Part shown: in pieces, positions 54,901-64,000 of the stretch | How the letters are laid out: every line of letters starts with the position of its first letter | Numbering within the stretch: the first letter of the stretch is position 1 | Assembly: GCA_907165275.2 (NCBI GenBank) | Contig: OU015660.1 | Coordinates: forward strand, 4,652,501-4,716,500 | Direction of reading: 5' to 3' | DNA from: Zygaena filipendulae | Taxonomy: Eukaryota; Arthropoda; Insecta; Lepidoptera; Zygaenidae | DNA length: 64,000 nt | Translations under genes and position numbers: made by a program | Notes under the pieces: model-generated | Told to the model about the DNA's origin: nothing | Seen by the model: only the letters and a program-made list of their open reading frames with translations | The model's database searches: none

Positions 54901-56100
54901 TGGCCATGTTTGTTTAGCTGCCGGAGACATCTACATCGTACTATGGCGTTGCTATGTTTATTGAAGTTAATCTTCTTTGGACGCGCTACATTATACGTTT
55001 GAGATTTTCTGTGAGTTTTCCCATAAAATTAATTTGTTTGGTTGGTAACAAGTGGCGTAACACAAAAACTTTCTCTTATAAACGATATGCCCATATATTA
55101 ATTAGTAGTTTTCCCAGTGAAGTCGGTAGGTATAGTTCAAATCTATGGGAATTTTTATCTCTTTAAAACCGACTGTATACTCTTACACATTCGAATATTA
55201 AATTTACCAATGCAAATCAACACGTGTCTCGTATCTACAAGCAAGGTTTTCTCGTTCGGCTGTTTTATTAGTTCTCCGAAGCTCGGGCTATAAACGGGAA
55301 GTCACGTTACACTTTTAAAGAGGCACACCACATGATTAATGAAAAAAAAAACTACATGCATATCATTATGACCAGGTGCATCGATGTGAATGCAGGCTGT
55401 GGCTAATAAAAATAACTTTGATTGAATTAGATGTAGGTATGATTATTTTCTGTGCATTATAAAAAAGAAATAAAAAAGTGTAAAATATAAAAAAAAAACT
55501 GAACAAAGTAGGTAATAATAATGCACTCGTTGCTAAACTCCATGTGCTCTCTTCCGGGTTCTGCTATTTAACTCTTAGAGTGCCAAAAAGTTCTTTTAAA
55601 TAAAACTTTCAAAATAACCACACATATATATGACACTACAGAACAAACATAAATTGTATATGTACTTAATTATGTACTGAAGCATGCATCCAAGAAGTTA
55701 CACTTAGATATTTAGCATTATATATAAGAAAAAAAATACTAATCTCTTTACGCGCTTAAATACATGAAATATAACTTCAAAAAGCCAACAATCATTTTCA
55801 TAATAATACTATAATCTAAAATCAACGTCAGAACCATAGCCTAGTACCTACTAGGTGTAATATTGAAACAGCCTGGCAGTTCTAGAGGTAGTTTTGGGAA
55901 GAGATAAAGTTGGAGCGAGCCCACTGGGCATTCCACTATCGGCTTCACGCGCGGACGCACACGCCAAGCCAGTTATATTATGTTGAACACGCAAGACTAA
56001 ATAAATCTAGGTAGCTACGTTAGTTGTAAAGACATAATTTGTTGACACCAACATATAGGTATATTACGTGTAGATATATTTTTTAATAAATAAATAAAAA
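54901..56100. other. Non-coding
   Basis: AT-rich. A GC-richer patch at 55,910-55,975 and short unrecognised frames only. Confidence 0.4.
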
Positions 56101-56108
56101 AATAAAAA

Positions 56109-56468
56109 AAGCTAAATTCTTACTCGGAACGTTTGCAACACTTCGGAATGTCTTCTTTAGAAGATCGTAGGAAATTTTTGGATTTAGTTTTTCTTATGAA
56201 ATTAGTTAACGGCACTTTTGACTGTCCTAGATTGTTATCAAAAATAGCTTTTTATGTGCCGCCTAGAATCCCAAGAGCTTGTAATTTAAAATTGTTTTAT
56301 TTACCGAAGTGTCGCACCAACCTCAGGTCTCACTGTTCTCTTTCTAGGATGTACAATATATATAAAGATCATCAAAGTGACGTTGACTTGGCTACTACGT
56401 CTATTCCGAAATTAAAGAGGCTAATGCTTGCGAGGAGTAATGCGACCAGAGAGCACACAGTGTTGTAA
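56109..56468 (+). pseudogene. LINE ORF2 C-terminal fragment
   Basis: About 119 codons from the end of a Jockey/CR1-like polymerase. The frame enters at about 56,109 without a start codon and reads SERLQHFGMSSLEDRRKFLD, then LVFLMKLVNGTFDCP, then IAFYVPPRIPR, and a basic tail. It aligns with the second half of the 26,802-27,344 protein: SARLNYFKMYSLSERRLLLD, then LTFLYKLMNGLLDCP, then NFNIPRGLPR. Sequence similarity is moderate, so the two copies belong to related but different lineages. The catalytic domains are absent. No internal stop is seen. Confidence 0.8.
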
Positions 56469-56641
56469 TCGCAGTGAATTTGGTTTGAGCCGCCTGTACT
56501 TTTGTTGATTTTGTTATTTTTTTTTTGGTGCATGTTGTGTTCTAATTAATGAGGCAATAAGCATGTAATTATGTACTTGAATTTATTTTATAAGGATTGT
56601 ACTCATTGTTGGAGAACCAAATAAATAAATAAATAAATAAC
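56109..56641 (+). mobile_element. 5'-truncated LINE insertion, second copy of the 27-kb type
   Basis: A C-terminal polymerase frame (56,109-56,468) is followed by about 150 bp of 3' sequence and an (AAAT)n tail at 56,618-56,641. The 5' end abuts an A-rich AATAAATAAATAAAA tract (about 56,085-56,110). It could be the target site, or part of the target duplication, because the tail has the same AATA composition. Confidence 0.8.
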
Positions 56642-58317
56642 TAAGGGCGCGTCTGTACTCTTAATTTTTAAGATTTCCATTTGTTGTTTGTCCGTCAGTA
56701 TATTGTACATAACTACGCACCTACCTATATTTGTGTTGGCATCATTCCCTTACCAAAATATCCTTTATTTAAAATGTCCGTAACATATGATAAAATTAGA
56801 AAAGAAAGTCATATGTAGGTATTGTACGTTATTAGAATAAAATCAGAGATGATATTAAAATTATACCTATGAAAAGATCGAACTCTACATTTATCAAAAC
56901 TATTATTAGGTACGAATTAACTTTTAAAGTGTGCTGAAACTACAATATTTTTGTCAACAAAAGGACTTCCTACTCATGTCAAGACTCTATGTAAAGGCTT
57001 CCTGCTCAAAGTCAAGAATATTTACCTTACGATACATGTCGTAAAAATTGAACAGAAGCACAAAGCTTTTTATGCTGATACTTGCAGGTACCTAAATCAA
57101 ATGCACTTATGCTAGTGTTAAAAGTGTTACACAATTTAACAATAAGTATTGGGTAAAAATCACAGGTATGACGTTAGAATTTACAACCTTCATTGTCAAA
57201 GGATATTATACTTATTGTTAGGTATGCAATGGATTTGCAAGTAACAATGGAACAGTAGTAGAATAAGTCTAAGAATTACGTGTTGTGAGATTTGAAATTT
57301 GCGTAAAGTAAACTTTCACTTTTTATTGTAAATGAGACGGAATTTTATTTATGGATTGTGCTATGTCTGTATGTTTTTTTTTTCTTCAATTTAAGAGCGT
57401 TAGCATTTATTTATGTTATTTTAAAATATAATCCGATTAATGTAAAGACCCGACTCTTGTAGTAAATACGTAGTTAGATATAAACATCAACAACAACAAC
57501 ACCATTTTTCAATGTCCTAATACATATTATTATGTACTATCAAATTTATCAATCAACATAAAAAAAATGTTTACCCCTCGCAAGTCGCAACTTGCTAGTA
57601 GGTACTAGAAGGGAAGCTTTCAAACTTCGGGAATGTCCTTATGGAGGTTATAGCGACATCTTGCTACCGACCCCTGTAACAACTACAAACGAAACCATCA
57701 ACCCTTGTTCTAATGAAATAACCATATTTTCATCCCTTGTCTGGAAACGAACCATTTCTCTCTCAAATATTCACCGCCATCTATAGGTTAAAGCTTGAAC
57801 TTTTACCAAACCAAGAAGTTCACTGTTCTGCCGCGAGAGCAGCACAGTCGGTGGAGCTTTTGAATGAAATGGAATACAATGAGTAAAATCAACCTTATGG
57901 CAAGTAGCTAAGAGTTTTGATTTCTTTATCCATGACTGATAAAGTATGCAAATTAAAGCGCCATTACATGGTAATTTATTTGAAACGAATGACCACTTTG
58001 CGGAGTAGTGCATTGGGCTTTGAACATTTATATGGGGACCCTGACCTTATATCGCTTCGATTTATAGCTGGATACCGTTCGACGATGTTTTACGTAACAG
58101 CTGTTGTATAATTGTGACGTCTTAGCTAACCTTACATGTGAACCTCACCCCAGAGACAGTTTTATTGGCATCAAATACCCTTTTTTAATAGATACGTAAT
58201 TGAAATTTTGTGAAAAGTAGGTACCTATAAAAAGAGCCATCAAATTTTTATTTCTTACCTACCAATTTTAAGTACTTGAGGGATAAAATTTTGTAGGAAC
58301 CCATTACGTTATTCTTA
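56642..58317. other. Non-coding
   Basis: AT-rich, with several short unrecognised frames between 57.6 and 58.1 kb overlapping on both strands. No transposon ends recognised. Confidence 0.4.
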
Positions 58318-58539
58318 TCCCTACTAATATTATAAATGCGGCAGTAACTCTGTCTTTCTGTTACGCTTTCACGCCTCCAGGGCCCAACCGATCATCATGA
58401 AACTTTGCACATACGTTGTCAGGTGTACAGAAAAGGACAAAGGGTACTTTTTAACCTGAAATTTCAGCGGGAACTCCGAAATTATTATACTTTTTATCCC
58501 GGAATTCCCTTTTTATCCGTGAAACCGTGGGGATCAGCT
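58318..58539 (+). mobile_element. Lep1-like Helitron
   Basis: Starts TCCCTACTAATATTATAAAT after an A. It continues with ACTCTGTCTTTCTGTTACGC, CCGATCATCATGAAACTTTG and GGGAACTCCGAAATTATT, then repeats a TTTTTATCC block before a degenerate CCGTGAAACCGTGGGG palindrome. The CTAG end is mutated (CAGCTT). Confidence 0.7.
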
Positions 58540-58747
58540 TTGAATTCATTATGGGGCCGTATGAATACTTTTTAGAATAGTGAATTATTGAATTTAAATC
58601 CTGTAAAGTCGAGCCTACAAGAAGTCGATTTAAACTCTCGTTTCTTAACTTGTAAATAAAGACGTGAACTGAATACATCTTTATGACTTGAAACAAAATT
58701 ATTATTTATATACAAATATTAGGCTGCATTATAATCCGTAATTCACT

Positions 58748-58801
58748 AATTCCCACGGGACCTCCGAAATTATTGCGGGTGAAACAGCGCGGGAAAGCTA
58801 G
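58748..58801 (+). mobile_element. 3' end fragment of a Lep1-like Helitron
   Basis: Only the 3' portion: CACGGGACCTCCGAAATTAT, the palindrome and a perfect AGCTAG|T junction at 58,801. The 5' portion is missing. Confidence 0.65.
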
Positions 58802-58845
58802 TAAACTATAAAACAACCCACTTAAAAGCGAAACATAAATAAAAT

Positions 58846-58975
58846 TTTAACAAAAAATTAAAACCAACTTCAAAACACACTAAAACGTTTAAAATAACAA
58901 AATACCCGATCGGTATCGGTATTTTATGATTTTTTTACTTTTTAGTGTGTTTTGAAGTCGGTTTTAATTTTTAAA
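58846..58975. mobile_element. Snap-back MITE
   Basis: AAATTAAAACCAACTTCAAA followed by ACACACTAAAA on the left pairs with the right-arm TTTTAGTGTGTTTTGAAGTC then GGTTTTAATTTTT. The arms are about 60 bases with few mismatches near the outer ends and more mismatches toward the centre, around GATCGGTATCGG. No ORF. Confidence 0.65.
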
Positions 58976-59224
58976 GTTAATTTCGCCTTCTGTGTTTTTC
59001 CCTACTCTATATTGTTTAATTTATTTTTGTTCATTAAAGAATACTGAGTACTAAGGTATCGTTTCGCTCATGAATTTAGTTAGGTAACGTTATCAACGTA
59101 TTGTCTTAGCCTAATCGACGATCTTAAAAGCTACCAACAAAGAAATAAATGAACTGCTTAAAAATGTAAACAAACAATAGTGGTGCGAAATGTTACACTT
59201 GGATATTACAATAATGGTATCGAT

Positions 59225-59390
59225 TATAATTTGCGTGCGATGCGACCCGAGATAGAGGCGGCAAGCGACACGTAAGCGACAGGCGAGCGGTATCGACCAC
59301 GCGATCGGCGCTGGCGTCGCTCGCCGCACAATGCTATCGATGCGCCGCAATCGTCGGACATGCACTCCCGCACCTATGCGCCTTTACGAT
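59225..59390. promoter_or_regulatory. CpG-rich island, possible regulatory element
   Basis: Dense CpG words (GCGTGCGATGCGACCCGAG, GGCGAGCGGTATCGACC, GGCGTCGCTCGCCGC). An 84-codon minus-strand frame across it is Arg-rich and compositional. No initiator or donor that I can defend. Confidence 0.3.
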
Positions 59391-59959
59391 TGGCGCTTCC
59401 AAGTTCCAACGTATCTAAACTCTTTTTAGCTGATTAGTGGCTTTGAAATTCATTCGAAATTCATTCATTCATTCGAAAAATTTCGAAAGAAGAATTCGAA
59501 TTCTGAATAAGGTAATTGTAATGAATTAATTATTCATAAATTCACTATGTCATGTGAAATTAAATACATTATTAAAATATGTGTTATAGATGAATTATGA
59601 AATTATAATTAGCCGAGTAGACATAGTTTTTATATGCTGCTGAGACTTTGAAAACCAGCATTTGAAAAAAGGTTAGACTGTCTTCAAATATTGTAGATAG
59701 TTAACTCGGACTATTCGGGAGTTTTTGAAGAATCCAAAACATGTCAGGCTTCCCTGACGATTAACGGTGAGCAAGCCGCTATAGATATGTATATAATAAT
59801 TAAACTCAAAAAATTATATTGCCTGTTATGTTTTTTTTTTTATTTCTATTAACTATTGAGGTACCTACTTACAGTATTCTGTTTTCAATGGCGTAAAAAG
59901 ATTAAACTTTAAATAAAAAGTATAAAATGTTTATAGTCTATACTTGGGTAGGTACATAT

Positions 59960-60208
59960 TTATTGGCAATTAAATTTTAAGATCAACAAATTTCCGGCAA
60001 CTAAAGAGAGAAAGTTGCCTTTCGTACGAGTTATGTGGGAATCGTCTTTAACGGCAGCGGTGTCACCATTTGCACTTTTACTTAACTCATCTAAAAGGTC
60101 TACCACAAACAGCGCTAGAGCACTACTAAGTGTTAACCCACTACGTAGAATCTTATTCCCATACCTCTTCAACCAGTTACCGCTTAGTATTCGTAATTCA
60201 AAAGCCAT
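59960..60208 (-). CDS. Unrecognised 82-codon frame with coding-like codon pattern
   Basis: I do not recognise the product. The minus-strand frame runs from an ATG to a TAA. It has many purine-first codons (an RNY-like bias) and a peptide that looks less random than its neighbours: a hydrophobic LTLSSALALFVVDLLDEL segment followed by SKSANGDTAAVKDDSHITR. No signal peptide or motif is clear. The opposite strand is open too (60,015-60,245, 76 codons) and ends with LFNQLPLSIRNSKAIKR, which resembles tails of LINE polymerases. One of the two may therefore be a retroelement fragment. I see no splice sites. The probability of a real host gene is low. Confidence 0.15.
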   Translation of the reverse strand: MAFELRILSGNWLKRYGNKILRSGLTLSSALALFVVDLLDELSKSANGDTAAVKDDSHITRTKGNFLSLVAGNLLILKFNCQ

Positions 60209-60245
60209 AAAACGACATTCACCGTTTTGTTCAATATTTGTTTAA

Positions 60246-61278
60246 GTTACAAGCAAAAGCGGTTATTTCACCGTTTACGACCGCCATCTATTTTGTTCCG
60301 TTTATTAACGTTGTCAAATTTCAATCAGCTTTTATTTACACATTTATATTTTTATTCCTCATAAATTATTAGTCGGTTAGAGACGAGATATTGCACTAAT
60401 TGATATCGAATGTAGATTGGCAGCCACTTGTTATTTTAATGATTTAAAATTTTATGTAGATTAATACATAATATATCTACTTAGGTGCATTTTATTCAAT
60501 CTTTTAAATGCACAGGTGTGATTGTTCATTTAAGAAGATACCTATTTATATACACGTGCAAACAAACTTAACCGGAAATTAAGACAAATGGCAAAGAAAT
60601 TGTAAGAAATTTTGATATACATATTTACATAAATACGTTTACTTCTCTATTTGTATATGTAATGGATGAAAGTATTAATATAGTTCCTAAAATATAAGTA
60701 GATAAATTATGAAACTATTACATCAAGTCATCAATACTTAATTTCACGCCTATTTCTAAAAAAAAGTTGGACAAGCCCTATTTGTATTCGCTACAGTCTT
60801 GTCTTATAAGCATCTGGTCTCTTATTTTTATTTTTAATCGTAAAAGCACATTAAAGTTCAATGTATATTGTTGTACCTCTTTAATTCAAAGAAGCAAACA
60901 ATGATACAATCATATCTTACAACAACTTTATACGCATAGTTTGAACTTGCAGCCATTACCTTATACCTGCCACAAATTAAAGAAAAAAAAACATTAAAAT
61001 CCGCTACTTGATACTCAACTAGAGAGAGCGTTTCAACAAAACTGTCCCTTGCCCTAGCTCAGGGAAGGCAGCGACCAATAATAAACATGGCTGTGTCAAT
61101 AAAAGTCACAGGTCCACTATACACATGTCCCTCCCTGGCTAGCAGGTGTACACTGCGGGACGTATCACTAGGGTTGCCGAACTTGTGATAGGTGATTCTT
61201 TAGTTTTACAGTCTTGATACAATAAGAAAGATATTTAACCATTATTAATTTGTTTTTGTAATTTTTTGTACAATTATA
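60246..61278. other. Non-coding
   Basis: AT-rich, with a GC-richer segment at 61,040-61,180 (CTCCCTGGCTAGCAGGTG) that looks like an unplaced repeat. No gene. Confidence 0.4.
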
Positions 61279-61366
61279 CTATAGCCATTCCCCGGGGATT
61301 CACCTGCGTTAATTTAAGAGTTCGCGCGGGACAATGTGTATGCAAAATTTCATGGTTCTAATTAGG
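61279..61366 (-). mobile_element. Truncated Lep1-like Helitron
   Basis: A degenerate CTAG end (CTATAG) and palindrome CCCCGGGGATTCACCTGCG, then AAATTTCATGGTTCTAATTA. The remaining two thirds of the element are missing. Confidence 0.5.
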
Positions 61367-61644
61367 TATCGTGATAACCCTACTATAATGACGATTTACT
61401 GTTAGTGTAGGTACCTAATAGGTATGTGCGTGGATGTAAATTTCTTCATATTACCTCACGGTGGATCACGTCAGCATTTTCATACCACAAGTCAGCTATT
61501 TCAACACGCATCTTGGTAAACGACTCTTTTACGTTTACAAATTAAGTTCTTTTTTGTTTATTTGGATATTATTACACAGCACAAGTACAAGTACCTACCA
61601 AACTATACATTAAAGCTTATACATCGAAATAATTTATGCTTTCT

Positions 61645-61705
61645 ATCCCGGAATTCCCGCGGGATCTCCGAAATTAATGCGGGTGAAACCGCGGGGAATA
61701 CCCAG
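61645..61705 (+). mobile_element. Lep1-like Helitron 3' fragment
   Basis: CCCGGAATTCCCGCGGGATC and GCGGGTGAAACCGCGGGG form the well-preserved palindrome end. CTAG is replaced (CCCAGT). Confidence 0.6.
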
Positions 61706-62057
61706 TCCCCATTTTTATACATAATAATATTATATATTATGTAATATGTAGGTATATCTACCCAAACTCGGGGTAAACCCTAATGTCTCACGCTGTTTAT
61801 CACTGAAAATAGTGTATTGAGTATTTTACTATTTACCATCGAAGATCATTCCCCTAAATTTAGAAATTATCTAAATAATAATTGAAAAGTCTTTGGTAGG
61901 TACTCAGAAAATTTTCGGAGAGATTTTAACAGACATCAAAAAAAGGGGAGGTTCTCTATTCATTCGTATTTTTTTACATTTTAAATGTTTCTGTTACAAG
62001 CCTACATTGACATCGACAGGGATGAGATGTAGAAGAAAACTTGATTCTTATATTTAA
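61706..62057. other. Non-coding
   Basis: AT-rich, no feature. Confidence 0.4.
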
Positions 62058-62300
62058 CTAGCTGTCCCGCGCGGTTTCACCCGCGATAATTTCGGGGACC
62101 CTGCGGAATTTTTCCATACAAAATCATCCCCTTTTCATCCCCTTAGGGGTTGAATTTTCAAAAATCCTTTCTTATCGGATACCTATGTCAAACAAAGAAC
62201 ACACCGTCCAAGTTTCAGGTCTCTACGATCAGCAGTTTATAGGCTGTGCGTTGATCCATCAGTCATTCAGGACAAAGCATTTTATATGTATTAATTAATA
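62058..62300 (-). mobile_element. Lep1-like Helitron, divergent interior
   Basis: CTAG at 62,058-62,061 after A and an intact palindrome (GCGCGGTTTCACCCGCG), but the interior has ATCCCCTTTTCATCCCCTTA and GGGGTTGAATTTTCAAAAAT, a variant not seen in other complete copies here. The far end is approximate. Confidence 0.6.
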
Positions 62301-63300
62301 GCTTTAAGATGAGTGAAACAAGAGAATGTTCAATTCTTAGGGTTTTTCTTGATTTGTTGACTTTTTAAATACCGACAAGACATTCCGAAAGTAATTAAAA
62401 TGTTTATTTTTGGGATTAGAGGATATAAATGCGAGATTAATAAACTCTGATAATGTTCGTCATAAAAGACGGCACATTTGAGTGTTTTTACGGGGGGTTT
62501 TAGGCTGTCCTCTTTGCAGTAACTTGCCACTAGAAGGCGTGGTAAATAAATATACAGAGGCAGAGATATGAGTACCGGGTATCGCGAGTAGTATATAAAT
62601 TGTCACTTTACTCTATGTTATAGTAATAAGGAGGTTTTAAATCAATGATCTTCCTAAACAATAATTGAACAGGCTACGTCAATCAAATGTATCCGGTGCG
62701 GTCGAATAAATCCTGTACACGCTTCACTCAATTGCGAGACAAGTGTCCTAACTTCCAAACGTCACTCTAACACGAAACCGGGCAACGAGGTGTTTAATGA
62801 TGCAATAATTTGCATAGAGCCCGTTGCCACGGACTGTAAGCCCGAGCTATTCTCACGTCTGTCTTCCCGGACACGTGTAAACTTTCCTTATAAGCAGCAG
62901 CTTTTCCTGCAGCTCTTGATATGCGAACTTATGTGTTAAATAACTGTAGTGAAGAAGTTCTTTTCTCTTTTATTTACTCAAGGTGAAAATAGCAACCTTA
63001 TTTCTAATTTAGAAAGCATTAAAATTTTTTCAAAAGGTATAAAAGATTTATATTTGTTAGCTTACCATTCAAAATGTTTCCGTTTTTTGACTGTGTGTAG
63101 ATAAATTTATGAAATAGATAATATGATGAAACAGCAAAGTATTTTACCTGCAAAACAAAAAAGGCGGCATTTTATTGAGCAGTAATTGAAAGAGTGAGAG
63201 CAAATCGAATAAATGAATGAATCAATTAAAGAAAGGTTTTGTGAATGGGTAAAAAATAAATCGTGGCCACCTCATTCAGTCGGTTCGGATCGAGTCCGCT
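62301..63300. other. Non-coding with an octamer motif
   Basis: Holds an ATTTGCAT POU-type octamer at 62,808-62,815 and a GC-richer stretch at 62,690-62,890. No ORF of note. Confidence 0.4.
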
Positions 63301-63301
63301 C

Positions 63302-63332
63302 ACGGGCCGGGCCGGGCCGGGCCGGGACCGGC
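63302..63332. repeat. (GGGCC)n simple repeat
   Basis: About five GGGCC/CCGGG units. A short CpG-rich spot; frames through it are accidental. Confidence 0.8.
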
Positions 63333-64000
63333 CTGCTAAAACCCGGCGCGCAATCTGACATTTATGAGTGCCATAAAAACGCTCAAGTAGTGACTTTTAC
63401 TACTTGTTTAGTGAACATAAATGTCTTTGCTTCACCCGCGTTCAGCGTCGTCCGTATTTAAAAGCGCACAGTTTTGTGCACAGTTTTGCTCCTTTTGGTT
63501 CTTTTATTTACTGTTACTGTACTGTTATGCAACTGTATAAAGCTTTGGTTACTTTTCAACAACAATTTATGGCTGTCGCCTTTTGTCTTTATTTCACTGC
63601 TGCGTAAACACGTTCATTTAAATTTTACACGAGATATCCTGTATAATACCATCCGTATCATGACAAATTTATTGTAATTTTACAAGACCTTTTTAAAATA
63701 TGGCTTAAATTAAATGCTAATATTTGAAACGATAAATCATAAAAAGTAAATACAAAAGACGGTTACTCATCACTACTGTCAAGATCGTATCTCAAACGTG
63801 TTTACACCGGTCATAAAACTAATTAGCCACCTACATTTATTATTCAGGCAGTTTAAGGGCACGTTTATTATGCAATTAATGTTTTATTGCGTGAAAACGA
63901 TTATATAACGATAATAAGAGTTAACAGTTAACTTACTAAACGTCTGTATAAACCAATTACACATTTTGTCATAAGATTTTCGCATATTGAAAAAATAAAC
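63333..64000. other. Non-coding
   Basis: AT-rich to the end of the window, short overlapping frames only. Confidence 0.45.

Noticed and set aside
5821..62300. CRISPR-like or phage-like repeated system
   Set aside because: Dispersed repeats have Helitron termini and A|T junctions, no spacer-repeat periodicity, and the sequence is eukaryotic.

Overview
The window looks like nuclear DNA from a moth or butterfly (Lepidoptera). It is AT-rich and full of the short GGTACCTA / TAGGTAGGTA motifs common in that order. It also carries about twenty copies of a small Helitron-type element with the terminal features of the lepidopteran Lep1 family, plus tRNA-derived SINE remnants, MITEs and 5'-truncated LINEs. 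No bacterial or viral gene organisation is visible. Organism and repeat family names come from recalled family features, not from a database search.

No complete host protein-coding gene can be supported. Most open frames are short, AT-rich and unrecognisable. The strongest sign of a host gene is a GC- and CpG-rich block at about 32.24-32.55 kb, preceded by a TATA-like box, containing arthropod-type initiators, and followed by a textbook 5' splice donor at 32,701. I read it as the promoter and untranslated first exon of a plus-strand gene whose other exons lie mostly outside the window. A weak candidate terminal exon sits at 53,298-53,375. Under this reading the window is upstream flank plus a very long first intron, as is common for developmental regulators, but nothing identifies the gene.

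Layout. 1-9.1 kb: unremarkable flank with one Helitron at 5.8 kb. 9.1-11.9 kb: a MITE, then a 2.1-kb foldback element with long inverted arms that has swallowed two further inverted-repeat elements. 13.9-14.5 kb: a Helitron and a LINE 3' end. 15.47-16.24 kb: a 43-bp tandem array interrupted by a 119-bp hAT-like MITE and locally amplified as a 256-bp higher-order unit. 16.7-25.4 kb: scattered Helitrons, including an abutting pair at 24.45 kb. 26.5-27.35 kb: a minus-strand 5'-truncated LINE. 27.4-31.4 kb: quiet. 31.4-33.4 kb: the promoter region. 35-48.6 kb: more Helitrons and a nest at 39.8-41.0 kb containing a decayed retroelement C-terminal reading frame and a 41-bp mini-Helitron. 52.2 kb: a 133-bp, almost perfect snap-back palindrome. 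54.4-54.9 kb: a SINE head and a CCGG-rich island. 56.1-56.6 kb: a second truncated LINE of the same type as the 27-kb copy. 58.3-62.3 kb: Helitrons and an inverted-repeat element.

The elements do not form a functional operon-like system. What links them is layered transposition: recurrent Helitron deposition, LINE retrotransposition with 5' truncation, and MITE insertion into older repeats. I found no convincing evidence of an undescribed biological system. The most distinctive objects are the MITE-bearing tandem array, the foldback nest, the snap-back palindrome and the mini-Helitron.
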